NCBI GenBank assembly: GCA_019925095.2
Contig: CM034392.1
Span: 21,682,387 to 21,746,386 of the forward strand
Source: Dendrolimus kikuchii
Taxonomy: Eukaryota; Arthropoda; Insecta; Lepidoptera; Lasiocampidae
Reading direction: 5' to 3'
Length of the DNA: 64,000 nucleotides
Positions 14,087-22,367 of the stretch are shown here, in pieces (positions within the stretch are counted from its first letter, which is position 1; each line of letters starts with the position of its first letter). The notes below the pieces were generated by a model, which saw nothing but the letters and a program-made list of their open reading frames with translations, was not told the DNA's origin and did no database searches. Both the position numbers and the translations under genes were made by a program.

Positions 14087-15473
14087 CTTTGTATATACAA
14101 ATACACTAAAATAAACCATATGGTTTGTTTTAGTGTTTATCACCCAAAAATATTTTTTTTCAATAAATAACATTTCTTACTTATTTTGCAATCGACATGA
14201 ATTGTAATCATTCAATCTACAAAAGAATAATTTATATAATGTTGATTACTTACCGATTTCTCTGCACGTCATGTGTAACACTATAGCCAAAATAGGCGTT
14301 TTTGGGCAGAATCTCAGGTGGATTGAAAATCTTTATCGATTTCAAATGATAGATGTCATTAGACCATACTAGCCATGGGTATAAAGCTATCAGGATAACT
14401 ATATGCGGCCAGGACACTGAAGAGAAACGGATATAATATTTAATATAACTTACTCAACACACGCACACATAAGAAATATCTTGGAATCTGATGGCAGAAC
14501 CACCTACCGAATCCAATTGTGAATCTAAAACATCCACGGACTTAGTCACACAAAAAATGTTTCCCGGATCCCGATTCCAGCCCAACCTACCGAATCCAAT
14601 TGTGAAACTAAACCATCCAGGGGCTTACTCACAGACACAAAAATATCCCGGATCCCGATTCCAGCTCCACCTATCGAATTCAATTGTGAAACTAACCCAT
14701 CCAGGGGCTTACTCACAGACACCAAAAATATCCCGGAACCCAATTCCAGCCCCACTTTCCGAATCCAATTGTGAATCTAAATCATCTTGGGATTCACCCA
14801 AACATATAATTGGATTGTCTGCCAATTAGGCATGTAAGATATCATTAAAGACGTTTTTAAGATCATTATGATACTTCAAGTGACTTTTTGATTCAAGTCG
14901 TAAAAGTGGGGATAAAAAAATGATAACAGTCCATAAACGTCCCACTGGTGGGCTCGAGCCTTTCAGTGGGGAAATACTCTTTGTCAAACTCATTAAAAGT
15001 ACCCCGCCCTGACTTGAACTATGACGTGCAAGATTCTGAAAAAAAATCAAGATGGCAGACCCTATTCAATACTTGCAACAAAAATTACTTTAAACAAGAT
15101 ACACTAAATTGATTTTGAGATACAAGATGTTTTATAAGGTCCAGCACCCAAATGACAAAATACATTTGATGTTCGTCACCACTATTAAACTATTATATGT
15201 ACCTGTATTGACAAGCACTAGACCAATTTTTCTATAATGTCCCTACTGTATCTGGAATAATTTTAGTGTTAAAGACTGTGGCCAGATGCGTCTTTTTTAA
15301 AGCGTTAAAAATAAGGATGTCCATTATCGGCTACATTAGTGTATGTACATACATACGTTATCTGTCAATGTTTAACGTCATTAATAATTAATATCAATGC
15401 CACATCTACTTCTTTCACGAAATACTAAAACATATTTTAATTGTGATTAAAAATAATTTTACTTACGGGTCAT
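609..15473 (-). CDS. Integrin alpha subunit, N-terminal half (3' end beyond the window)
   Basis: Type I membrane adhesion receptor subunit expected to pair with an integrin beta chain; only the signal peptide and most of the beta-propeller are inside the window. Exons 5' to 3' (plus coordinates): 15473-15467, 14416-14254, 13139-13030, 11674-11607, 10747-10714, 8751-8635, 6388-6308, 5608-5537, 3655-3567, 2188-1976, 708-609. All have AG acceptors and GT donors, and phases agree throughout (1054 nt, 351 codons plus one base). Visible parts: hydrophobic signal IVILIALYPWLVW (about residues 8-20), FGYSV and LIASAPRAS (blade 1), WLGATVAGG and TCAPR (blade 2/3), FGWSIAVHD, LIVGAPA (blade 5), and GDLNGDQND (blade 6 calcium loop). 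The blade-5 loop lacks the usual acidic residues. No I domain is present. The next exon should start with a residue completing a G codon; I could not find it in bases 1-608. The family call is firm; the alphaPS3-like assignment is inference. Confidence 0.9.
709..1459. other. Intron stretch, nothing recognised
   Basis: Part of the intron between the last two visible exons of the minus-strand integrin gene. At about 1056-1116 two degenerate blocks of roughly 30 bp resemble each other (ggagcggcataatattaga and gaggcggtataattttaga). I see no gene, RNA or known element. Confidence 0.4.
1460..1575 (-). mobile_element. SINE family S1, tail fragment
   Basis: The segment containing catattgtatatccccaaat and the following AAGCAAGTTAC block matches copies near 45762, 48145, 53042 and (opposite strand) 60737. 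The 53 kb copy has a tRNA-like head, so this is the 3' portion of that SINE; the head is missing here. Confidence 0.55.
2739..2960. repeat. 68-bp minisatellite, about 3-4 units
   Basis: The block GGACCGAGACCGGA recurs at 2739 (one mismatch), 2807, 2875 and 2943 (diverged), spacing 68 bp. The two central units are nearly identical, including gcaagaatgaacagcaatg. It lies in the intron between the 3567-3655 and 1976-2188 exons of the minus-strand integrin gene. Related diverged motifs extend upstream to about 2460. Confidence 0.85.
3048..3135. repeat. (TA)n/(CA)n microsatellite
   Basis: Compound simple repeat of alternating TA and CA/TG dinucleotides, directly after an AATAAA-containing segment that resembles a LINE 3' tail. 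Confidence 0.85.
3850..4870 (-). mobile_element. R1-clade-like LINE, 3' end with C-terminal ORF2 remnant
   Basis: GC-rich island (far richer than its surroundings) holding an open frame on the minus strand at 4751-4167. The peptide has the C-terminal features of R1-type LINE ORF2: RQTQVLTGHGCFGRYL followed by a Cys/His cluster (CQHC..., EDTALHTLQECPAWEEER). The frame ends in an arginine-rich tail, followed by a GC-rich 3' UTR to about 3850. The UTR is repeated at 26107-26286, where its poly(A) end and target duplication are clear. No reverse transcriptase domain remains, so the copy is strongly 5'-truncated. I found no convincing target duplication for this copy. Confidence 0.8.
4880..5530. 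other. Intron stretch, nothing recognised
   Basis: Lies between the R1-like remnant and the 5537-5608 exon. No exon, RNA gene or repeat recurring in the window was seen; short frames lack family features. Confidence 0.4.
5609..6876. other. Introns around exon 6308-6388, nothing else recognised
   Basis: Apart from the 81-nt integrin exon at 6308-6388, I see only unremarkable AT-rich intron sequence on both strands. Confidence 0.4.
6877..6976. repeat. (TA)n microsatellite
   Basis: About 100 bp of nearly pure TA repeat, directly preceding a family A repeat copy. That copy's A-rich tail is followed by atatatgtat, the same sequence found at the end of this tract. Confidence 0.9.
6983..7296 (+). 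mobile_element. Family A dispersed repeat, copy 1
   Basis: A full-length member of a roughly 305-bp family that begins ATCCGTGCAGGAACGGAG, is moderately GC-rich, and ends CAATAA followed by an A-run. Other copies start near 16872, 29039(-), 33500(-), 49462, 53310, 58287, 61401 and 61928(-). The A-tail and short flanking duplications (here about 10 bp within TA repeat) indicate retrotransposition. No tRNA-like head is apparent. I do not recognise the family name; it is either a SINE-like element or the 3' end of a LINE. Confidence 0.8.
7552..7875 (+). mobile_element. RTE-like LINE 3' fragment (family H, copy 1)
   Basis: Reads in the plus direction as a broken ORF with LRGRRLSRYGHIMRRDES, typical of the C-terminal end of RTE-type ORF2 (the R.RWxGHxxRM region). 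It contains stops and ends GGTGAAAGAAAAGAGAG. Copies recur at 20497-20690 and 43783-44106. Confidence 0.7.
7880..8634. other. Intron stretch with possible LINE scrap
   Basis: At about 8219-8291 the minus strand reads in one frame RPPAWWNNDLDK, which resembles the linker after the endonuclease of several LINEs, then the frame breaks. Nothing else was recognised. Confidence 0.35.
8752..9690. other. Intron stretch, nothing recognised
   Basis: No exon or repeat with a partner in this window was seen. A tttctttctttctttct microsatellite lies near 9476. Confidence 0.4.
9694..10022 (+). mobile_element. Family F MITE-like repeat, copy 1
   Basis: About 325 bp bounded on both sides by AAGCTT-containing ends (AAGCTTTTATTTAACTTGC and TTTTTTAAAAAAGCTT). 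An inverted copy at 21903-22222 shares most of the length, including GAAATTTTGCACGCATATG and ATGATATCCAGGATC. It has no coding capacity. Confidence 0.65.
10060..10165 (+). mobile_element. Dispersed repeat family K fragment
   Basis: Contains GAGCGTGCCCAGGAGGCTGG followed by CTGCATTGCC, shared with 44900-45000 and, more diverged, 44388-44480 and 55048-55130. It is probably a LINE fragment, but I cannot name it. Confidence 0.5.
10222..10299 (+). mobile_element. RTE 3'-end insertion (family B, copy 1) with 11-bp TSD
   Basis: A tiny 5'-truncated copy of the RTE 3' end (AAATGGCGCTCTGTTGTTCG through GGCGTGAAGTT) with a (TGTA)n-type tail. It is flanked by perfect TACTACTAAAA duplications at 10211-10221 and 10300-10310. 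Confidence 0.85.
10748..11606. other. Intron stretch, nothing recognised
   Basis: AT-rich intron between the 34-nt and 68-nt exons of the minus-strand integrin gene. A TGTGATTAAAGTGTGAAA-like low-complexity zone at 11385-11600 has many loose GTGAAATT/TGTAATT variants but no clear unit. Confidence 0.4.
12175..12345 (+). mobile_element. Helitron-like 3' portion, degenerate
   Basis: Shares GGTTCTAGATTTT...TTTTCAGTGCAGGGCAACGTCT with segments near 34180 and 51215. These resemble the 3' halves of lepidopteran Helitron-type elements, but no clean CTAGT terminus is visible here. Confidence 0.4.
12841..13012 (+). mobile_element. SINE family S2, tail half
   Basis: Matches the 3' half of the tRNA-headed SINE at 34675-34955: GAAAACATCGTGATG, then CCTGGA...GGGAGGCC(C/T)GAGCCCAGCAGTGG, ending in TTATTA repeats. 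The head is absent. Confidence 0.65.
13140..13640. other. Intron stretch, nothing recognised
   Basis: A 105-codon open frame (13164-13481, plus) exists but has no family features and biased AT-rich composition. I regard it as chance. Confidence 0.4.
13643..13905 (+). mobile_element. Dispersed repeat family C, copy 1
   Basis: Shares the order TGTATGTCTCTGCATACCAC, GGGCCATAAAATGG, GGGAAGGCCAACACGTA, CCCCTTGACAAATTT and GTAGGATTATTGTAGGGAATG with 18249-18405 (plus) and 25610-25975 (minus). It probably derives from a LINE 3' region; there is no coding capacity. Confidence 0.6.
13984..14082. repeat. (TA)n/(CATA)n microsatellite
   Basis: About 100 bp of TA and CATA repeat in the intron between the second and third integrin exons (minus strand). 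ACATTTTATATATA and its reverse complement mark the two ends, so the tract can fold back on itself. Confidence 0.9.
14509..14845. repeat. 84-bp minisatellite, nearly 4 units
   Basis: Units begin with GAATCCAATTGTGAA at 14509, 14592, 14676 and 14761 (83, 84 and 85 bp apart). Each contains CATCCAGGGGCTTACTCACA and TCCCGGATCCCGATTCCAGC, with the last unit diverged. It sits in the first coding intron of the minus-strand integrin gene. A frame is open across it because the unit is close to 28 codons, but length changes of one base between units argue against selection for coding. Confidence 0.9.
14850..15460. other. First intron, nothing recognised
   Basis: Ordinary AT-rich sequence upstream of the second coding exon; no repeat partner was seen in the window. 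Confidence 0.35.
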
Positions 15474-15812
15474 GGCTGTACGCGGTAGAACTTAAATTAT
15501 AATGTCCAATGTAAAAATAAGAACAATTGGAACATTCAAGTACAATCAAGTATGTTCTCATAAGGAAAAATATACATATTGATGTATTACAAATCATGCT
15601 TGAACGCATTTTATTGAGTGTAGAAAATTATTATTGAATTTTAATACATACACGATGTTTGTTTGTTGAAAGGAATAAAAAAGTTCAAATTTAAAATGTA
15701 AATTTAATTTAAAATTTTTGTTTAGTTTTTATTTAACATTGGTTATGTTATGATCTAAATACAGTTTTTTATTAGGTATAGACTTAGTTTATGTAGAAAA
15801 CGTTTTAATATC

Positions 15813-16527
15813 ATACATACATACATACATAACTTCACGCCAGTTCCCTTGCGGGGTAGGCACGAACAACAGAGTGCCATTTAGGCTTATTCTTACACAC
15901 CTCACTTGCCTCTTTGACATTCATAACTCTTGTCATGCAAGCTGATCAATTTGATCATGGAAGGTGTGTCGTGGCCTTCCACGACTTCTGCATCCATCCA
16001 CTTTTGCATTGTATATCTGTTTAGTCATTCTTTCATCATGCATTCTTTCCACATGCCCGAACCACCGGAGCATTCCTTTCCTTACCTTCACCCCGACACT
16101 CTCTTTCAGACCAACTCTCTTTCTTACTTCGGTATTACGAACGCGGTCCGCGAGCGTCACTCCGCAGATTTTGCGCAGTGCTCGCATCTCGACCGCGTTT
16201 ATGCTCTTTCTTCCATACCCAACTCTCGCTTCCATACGCGAGCGTAGGTACCAGCACCGCGTTTGTACGGCGAGCTGGGCCTTCTGGCTGATTCTTAGCG
16301 CCTAGGTAGTTTACCTAACGCTCCATTTAAACTATTCCCCAAATTCACTCTTCTTTCTATATCAGCGGTGTACCTTCCATCCCTGCTAAAAGCACATCCA
16401 AGATATACAAACTCATTCACTTGCTCCAGCATAACATCATCGACCACTATCCTTGTTTTAATATCACTGATCGTAATTGAGTTATTTTTAATTGCAATCA
16501 ATGTAATCGCTGTACATTGTTATTATT
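15813..16527 (-). mobile_element. RTE-type LINE 3' end, longest copy (family B, copy 2)
   Basis: Minus-strand broken ORF2 C-terminus: VNEFVYLGCAFSRDG (16420 region), then, after a frame break, NAVEMRALRKICGVTLADRV and GMLRWFGHVERM, ending in the conserved tail TTCACGCCAGTTCCCTTGCG and (ATGT)n. These motifs are characteristic of RTE/BovB-type ORF2 ends. Compared with copies at 49572 and 62938, about 45 bp around the CGTCTGTTCTTAAGG block are deleted. The element lies just upstream of the minus-strand integrin start, in the divergent intergenic region. Confidence 0.85.
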
Positions 16528-16871
16528 ATCAACTAGAACTGTATTTGGGTACTAGAGATGTATTTGGTCTACCACTTAAGTAGCACTTCATGGTCCCCAC
16601 ACTCTTCTACACTCGTGTGCAAAATATGCGTGCCGTAATCAGTTTCACTTAGTTTTGTCTATTCGTCATGTAAATTATATTTTCGTTTTCTTTTCACTTC
16701 TTCCGATCATTTGGAGTCGGCAAGTAATTCACATAATATTGTGGTAAAAAAAAAAAACAATCTGCGCCGACACTAGTATGGGGACTCCATAACTTTAACT
16801 AAGGGGTGCATATCATGCTTTCGGTAAGTATGATTCATGTATTGTATGATTCAACTGCGATGAGATATTTC

Positions 16872-17181
16872 TCCGTGCAGGAACGGAGAAAGAACAAAAT
16901 TTCCTGCGGCCGAGCGGCCTGTCGTAAGAGGCGATAAAACAACCCACAGCCAGGTGGTAGGGTATATTCCCGACTGGATGGCTGCCACTTCTGGTCTAAA
17001 GTATGCCGCTATAACAACCTTGAGTTGTGTTCCAGCATTAGTGACCAGGTTCCAGTCTCCCTTAAGAGAGCAGCAGCGCATTTGTACCACCTTTGGTGTT
17101 GCAAATGTAAATAGGCGATGGTACCCGCTTTTAATCAGGTAGGTCGTCTACCTGCTTGTTGAACTCAAACAATAAAAAAAA
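16872..17181 (+). mobile_element. Family A dispersed repeat, copy 2
   Basis: Full-length copy in the intergenic region between the two integrin genes. AGATAT occurs just before the start (16864-16869) and just after the A-tail (17181-17186), a candidate 6-bp duplication. Confidence 0.8.
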
Positions 17182-17696
17182 GATATACGTAAAAAGCTTT
17201 TTAGTGTCACGACTTATAGATAACGATATATATCAAGTAAAGATATATATTTTAAATATTTTATTTCATATTAACTACGCTAGCCCGCACATTTCGCTGT
17301 GGGTCAATCTGATATTAAGTTGTAGAAGATAATGATAGTACACTTGAACATAAATTTGTGACTTAAACTGTACTTTAGGCGCGCACTCTTTATAAAAAAA
17401 ACACACACACATGAACAAAGTTGCGGGTGACGTCTACGATATAAAAAAATAATTAATTAATTTAGAGACTACTTTTTGAGGCTTCCAGTTGAAAATATAC
17501 CGAAACTGAATGTTTATACATACACGAAGATTATAAAGATAAATAAAGTCGCATGTATAACTTTATTTTATAAAATAACTGTATACCAATGACATCATTG
17601 GGTTTTTAACGTGTTTATTTTCCTTAAATTGGATGACGACTTCAATTTATATTTATTTTATATAAGGGATTAAAATATTATTAAAGGTAGAATATA

Positions 17697-18196
17697 TCTC
17701 TAATATATAAAAATCTCATATCACGGTATTTGTGATCGAACTCCTCCGAAACGGCTAAACCGATTTTAATGGATTTTTTTGTATATTTGGTAGGTATAAG
17801 AATAGGTCATAAAATATTTTTCACCCTCCTATGGGTTTTTTTTTTATTTTTATGGCAGAATAATGTTTGCCAGGTCAGCTATTATTTGTATATTTTTAAT
17901 AAGATACTTGTCCATCCAAACGTTGTTTGGAAGAAATTGCTGCAAGGAAGCCGCTCATTGTACTGTCAAGAGAAAAAAATGTGTTCCTATTTTAATGTTG
18001 TTGTACAATAAAGAGTATTTTGTACTTGTTATAGAATAAGATAAAATACATAATTACATTGATGTTCTGGATACCAGAAGTGCCTGCGGTTCCCGAGATC
18101 CTGGCATCATGACGATGTGATCGAATATCAAGATAGTGCCATCTCGTTGGTAGGTCTGAACATGCGATAGAAGTTTAATGCCGGGTTCAGCTAGTT
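17697..18196 (+). mobile_element. Helitron-like element, about 500 bp
   Basis: Begins TCTCTAATATATAAAAATCT and ends GCCGGGTTCAGCTAGT, the terminal pattern of lepidopteran non-autonomous Helitrons (5' TC, 3' CTAGT). Its interior at about 17890-18030 matches a LINE-like tail also present near 37195-37350 (CAAACGTTGTTTGGAAGAAA, ACAATAAAGAGTATT), so it may carry a secondary insertion. Confidence 0.6.
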
Positions 18197-18248
18197 GTAA
18201 CAAAGGCTAAGGAATAGGCTTCGTTGGCCTTGCATTCCGAAGTGAGCG

Positions 18249-18405
18249 ATTGTATGTCTCTAGAGACCACGGGCCATAAAAATGGCCCGGACTTTTGGGG
18301 GGTTTGCGTGCGGCCATGGGAAGGCCAACAGGTAGATGCCCCTTGACAAATTTAATGTAAATGTGGCGTGACACTGACCGGCGATTATCCCTGTCTACAC
18401 CATAT
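18249..18405 (+). mobile_element. Dispersed repeat family C, copy 2
   Basis: Contains GGGCCATAAAAATGGCCCGG, GGGAAGGCCAACAGGTA and CCCCTTGACAAATTTAAT, shared with 13643-13905 and 25610-25975. It adjoins the Helitron-like element. Confidence 0.6.
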
Positions 18406-18586
18406 ACTAATGCACCTAATTACAAGCTACGGGAGTTTAAGGCTATTATTATTTGTCTACGAAACCGTAAAAAAAGACGATAAAAATTATCGACGTTATA
18501 GCCGCAATCAAGTTAACAATTGAGTATATACGTGCCTAAGTAGGTAGATTTGTACATATTATCAATTAAATGGGAAAAATACTTAC

Positions 18587-18660
18587 GAGTATAACTAACA
18601 TCCGATTTACCTGTTCCCATAAATCCTACTTTATTCACTGTGATGTTTTCCTCTTATAAA
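18587..18660 (-). promoter_or_regulatory. Possible 5' exon and TATA element of the minus-strand integrin gene
   Basis: On the minus strand, TTTATAAGAG (18660-18652) is followed about 25-30 nt on by ATCACAGTG, and a strong GTAAGT donor lies at 18586-18581. This could be a TATA box, initiator and short 5' exon feeding the gene at 15473. Its ATG-initiated frame would even join in phase with the second coding exon. No transcript data are visible, so this is inference. Confidence 0.2.
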
Positions 18661-19263
18661 CTACTGTTGAATATTAAATCTAAATCCGGCGATGTAGTAA
18701 CCATAGTGAAAGATTTAAGACTTTAAAATAAATACAACTTTTGCTAAGTTTGTAAACGGGCACAATGAGTGGTATGTTATTTTTAAATTTGTGATATTTA
18801 CTTATGAATAATGTAACCTGTGATCAATTTATTATAAGTACCTACATGCAGTATATTAATAAGTATATTGAAATAAACTTATTTTTGTATTAGGGTTATA
18901 ATTTAATAAACAGAGTGTGATAGATAGCCTTGGTATCGGGGGTTGAAGCGACATTTTTTTTAAGTTTCAGGAGAATTAAAAAATTTTAAAGTCCCAGAGA
19001 ACGCATGAGAAACAAACTAAGTACCATATTTATTTTGAAATAGGAGAATACGTATAGATTACAATTGCAAGAAGATTTTCTTTTATTTCCTATTGTTGAG
19101 AAACCTATTATGTTAAATATCGCTTGAAACAAATAAGTTTTCAATAACTAAATATGATCAAATTTATAATGACGCTTTTGACTTTTTTTAATAAAATCCG
19201 TTAACCTGTAACGTATTTTATTTTGATATATTTTTTTTTATTTCTGTATTATAATTTATTATA

Positions 19264-20401
19264 TTAGGTCTTTACCTATGAAATTGCCGTTTTTTTATAA
19301 AATAAGTTAACGCAATTTTTTTCCTATATTTTTATTACTATTAATCAAAGTAATCACCTATGCAATCGATGCATCTTTGACAACGCAGTGGCAGTTTATT
19401 GAGACCATTCTTGAAGGAATTAGCTGGACGGGAGGCAACAAATTCTTCAAAGGCATTTTGTTCTGCCTCCCGGGTATTTAATTTTTTCCCGCCAAGAAAT
19501 TATCCAAAGTCTGGAAAAAGTAGAAGTCTGTAGGCATAAGGTCTGGTGAGTACGGCTGATGACGGAGAGCTTCCAACCCCAGTTCTTGTAACTTCGAGAC
19601 CGTCTGCTGTGCAGTATGGGGTCGCGCGTTGTCGTGCAGGAGCAGCGGAGACGAGTGATTGACCAAAGCTGGTTGGAGACATGCGAGCTTTTACATCATT
19701 GTGTTTAGTTCTTCACAGTATATATCTGCAGTAATGCTCAACTCGTTTGGTAAGAAGACGTGAAGAATCACAGCAGCGTTAGACCATCAAACACTAACTA
19801 TCACTTTTTAGGGGTTACTTTTCGTTTAGCTCATTGTTTAGATGCTGAACCAGGATCCAACCAACTAGCTGAGCACTTGCGATTGTCAAACAGAATCCAT
19901 TTTTCTTCGCAGGTACCTAACAATGCTGTTCAAAATTCCTTCTTTTGTGTGTATGTTCAGCATTGCAAGGAACGTCTCGACGTGGACTTCGCGCTGGCGA
20001 GCTGGCATCAGCTTTCAAAATCGCCTTTAATTCGTCATTGTCGACCAAACTTTTCGGACGACCACGAAGTTCTTTTTTTAGGTCGAAATTTCCAGAACGG
20101 AAGCGGACAAACCAGGAACAGGTGGTGCGTTAGTTTGTAGTGTTCGCTCTGTAAACCTCGTTAATGTTGCGTGCCGCTTGTGCCGCGTTGCTGCCACGAC
20201 GGTACTCATATTCCATAATTACTCGAATTTTTAACGTATCCATGATGAGGAAAAATAGTCAAATGCGATGAAAATGGCTAATTTTGAAAAAGAATTCCAT
20301 ATTTTTAAAATAAAATTAGAATTCTAAGCCAGACAAAAATTATTTTGATTTGAAATGGCCAGTATTGCAGGACGGCGGTTTGATAGGTTATAAGACCTAT
20401 T
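19264..20401 (-). mobile_element. mariner transposon, inactivated
   Basis: Terminal inverted repeats are visible: left TTAGGTCTTTACCTATGAAA, right (reverse complement) TAGGTCTTATAACCTATCAA, next to TA. The minus-strand transposase starts at 20243 (MDTLKIRVIMEYEYRRG) and shows NAAQAARNINEVY and FDLKKELRGRPKS of the helix-turn-helix region. Later come LLHDNARPHTA and PYSPDLMPTDFYFF, giving second and third catalytic Asp residues with 34 residues between (D34D, mariner type). An early in-frame TAA follows INEVYRANTTN, and several later stops and frameshifts show it is dead. It sits in the divergent intergenic region. Confidence 0.85.
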
Positions 20402-20496
20402 ATATAATTAATCGAATTGTGTTTACAAATTTAGTATTGTTATGATTTTTTTTAAATTGACGCCTACCCAAACATTGCTACAACCACGTCTAGGTC

Positions 20497-20690
20497 AAAT
20501 ACAAGATTGATGGGTACAAATGTAAAAGTAGACCAATAAGAAATGGATGGATTATGTGAAGGATGATGTGCTGACTTGTGGTGTGACAGAAGACGTATGT
20601 TAGATTAGAGAAGTATTGAAGGAAAAGGCATATTGTGCCGACCCCAAATAATTTGGAGAAGGTGAAAGAAAAGAGAGAGAGAGTGTCTCA
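20497..20690 (+). mobile_element. RTE-like LINE 3' fragment (family H, copy 2)
   Basis: Matches the last 190 bp of the copies at 7552 and 43783: CAAGATTGATGGGTACAAAT to GGTGAAAGAAAAGAGAGAG. Non-functional. Confidence 0.65.
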
Positions 20691-20699
20691 AATAAAGTG

Positions 20700-21190
20700 A
20701 GGTCATTTGACTATGTTATCATCTCATGTACAAGTATTAACTGTATTAGTATAAAAAATTAAAAATATAAAGATTCATTCATTTTTTCAGCTCTTGAAAT
20801 TATTATGAACAATAAGTACTGCCGGTCTCTTAAGTACACTGCCCTTCGAAAGCTTTGGTAGGACTATACCCGGAACAGGAAGGACATGGCCCTTGGGGCC
20901 CCGCCTGCTAGGGCACGAATTGGTCGATCTTACGCTTTTCCCGTAGACCTGCACATTTCATGTACCAATTGTTGATGTATAACATTAACACAGTTAAAGA
21001 ATATGGTCAATGCTTGAACATGTTTCTATATAAATATCTATATTAATAATGATTAAAATATTGGTGTGCATATCACATAAACGATATGATTTCTCTGTAT
21101 AGTATACTTTAAGTTAAATTAAGAATAAGTAAGTAAGAAATCAATATACTACAAGAGTGCAACAACTCGTCGTCTTATTTGGTACTCCCC
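20700..21190. other. Intergenic stretch, nothing recognised
   Basis: No gene was seen. A short GC-richer patch at 20880-20950 has no partner in the window. Confidence 0.35.
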
Positions 21191-21400
21191 TCACGGCCCT
21201 CTAGCTCGATGTACTGCCGACCTGCGCAATGTCGCCGGTAGGCGCTGGCGGCTGGGGCTAAGAGGGAAGTCGAGGACCGTGATGAGTGGCGCCGACTTGG
21301 GAAGGCCTACGTCAGCAGTGGACGGTGATTGTCTGACGATGACACGGCTTGGGCCATGGGCTCTGGTTACGGCTGGGCGTAACTATGTTCTAAATCTCAG
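21191..21400 (+). mobile_element. RTE-like LINE 3' scrap
   Basis: One plus-strand frame reads EDRDEWRRLGKAYVSSG, resembling the end of RTE-type ORF2, and the segment is GC-rich compared with its flanks. No intact frame remains. Confidence 0.45.
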
Positions 21401-21419
21401 CTTTTCCAACACAAACAAA

Positions 21420-21710
21420 AGCGCAGGGTCGACAGGGAGGAGGGGTTTTTAGTGGGTATTGGGGTTGCTTGCTCGTGCAGCAATGCTCGGAGTCTTCCAC
21501 ACTATTCTGTGACGTCGATGGCGGACGGAGCACTGCCAAGAGCATACTATTGCTGCAGTGTTATCGCCCCCGACCGACGCGTGTCGTTCCCCAAGCAACG
21601 GCCCAGTTTGTGCGTAAATCGGTTAAGCATTTTCCCTCGCCTCGAAAAAAAAAGGGCTCTGGTTAGTAGCGCGTCACCCCACCCTACAGGGTAATCAACA
21701 TAGACGCATC
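21420..21710 (+). other. GC-rich segment of unknown origin
   Basis: Clearly richer in GC than the flanks, with an open frame of 80 codons that lacks family features. It lies about 640 bp upstream of the plus-strand integrin exon. It could be LINE 3' UTR like other GC islands here, or promoter-proximal sequence; I cannot decide. Confidence 0.3.
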
Positions 21711-21902
21711 ATTCGACTTAAAACAATTCCCACACCTAGCATCAGGCGAAGGACTTTTTATTTAGTGACGTAATTAGGGTCGGACTCTTATAATTCTGCC
21801 CTTCTTATAAAAAACGCACTACTTGTAAAATGACGGTTTTGAGTAAAACGCAGTAAACATATTTTTAGATATCTAATAAACATTTTAGTGCATATAAAAA
21901 AA

Positions 21903-22222
21903 AAGCTTTTTTAAAAAGATTTTTAAATGCAAGCTTTTGAGATCCTGGATATCATGTAGCAACAAAGTGCTAGCCAAGACAAGTAAAACGAGCCCAAACA
22001 CGACGGGTCTATCTTGTTTAGTACAGGAGTTCCTATGGCCACCTTCCGACTACATCATCGGATCAGCTGCATGGTACCATATTATTGCATTATCATGCGA
22101 TATACATATGTGTGCAAAATTTCAGCTCAATCGGAAAACGGGAAGTTGGTCAAATTTAACTTGCAAGTTTCCACCCGAACTTACATACATACATCCATTG
22201 CAAGTTAAATATAAGCTTATAA
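21903..22222 (-). mobile_element. Family F MITE-like repeat, copy 2 (inverted)
   Basis: Reverse-complement relative of 9694-10022. It ends about 130 bp before the first visible exon of the plus-strand integrin gene, so it may be in the 5' flank or a 5' UTR intron. Confidence 0.65.
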
Positions 22223-22367
22223 AAAAACAAGAAAAGAAATCAAGCTTATGTATAAGATTGTCGGCTACTGCAAATGCATTAATTAGTAGGGCAGAATTTA
22301 ATAAGTAAATAAATGATTTTGAATATCACTGATTAATGTAACCTTTTCAGGATTTTATTTTTCCTCA

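Noticed and set aside
13955..14173. Tyrosine/isoleucine-rich open frames on both strands
   Set aside because: These are translations of a (TA)n/(CATA)n microsatellite.
14491..14829. 112-codon frame across the 84-bp repeats as a repeat protein gene
   Set aside because: Unit lengths vary by single bases, there is no promoter or splice context, and it lies within an intron on the opposite strand of the integrin gene.
16815..16830. ATGCTTTCG followed by GTAAGT as first coding exon of the plus-strand integrin
   Set aside because: Its phase (0) would read into a stop soon after joining the 22351 acceptor.
21937..22308. 123-codon plus-strand frame upstream of the integrin
   Set aside because: Most of it is the family F repeat, which also gives a matching minus-strand frame at 9535-9987.
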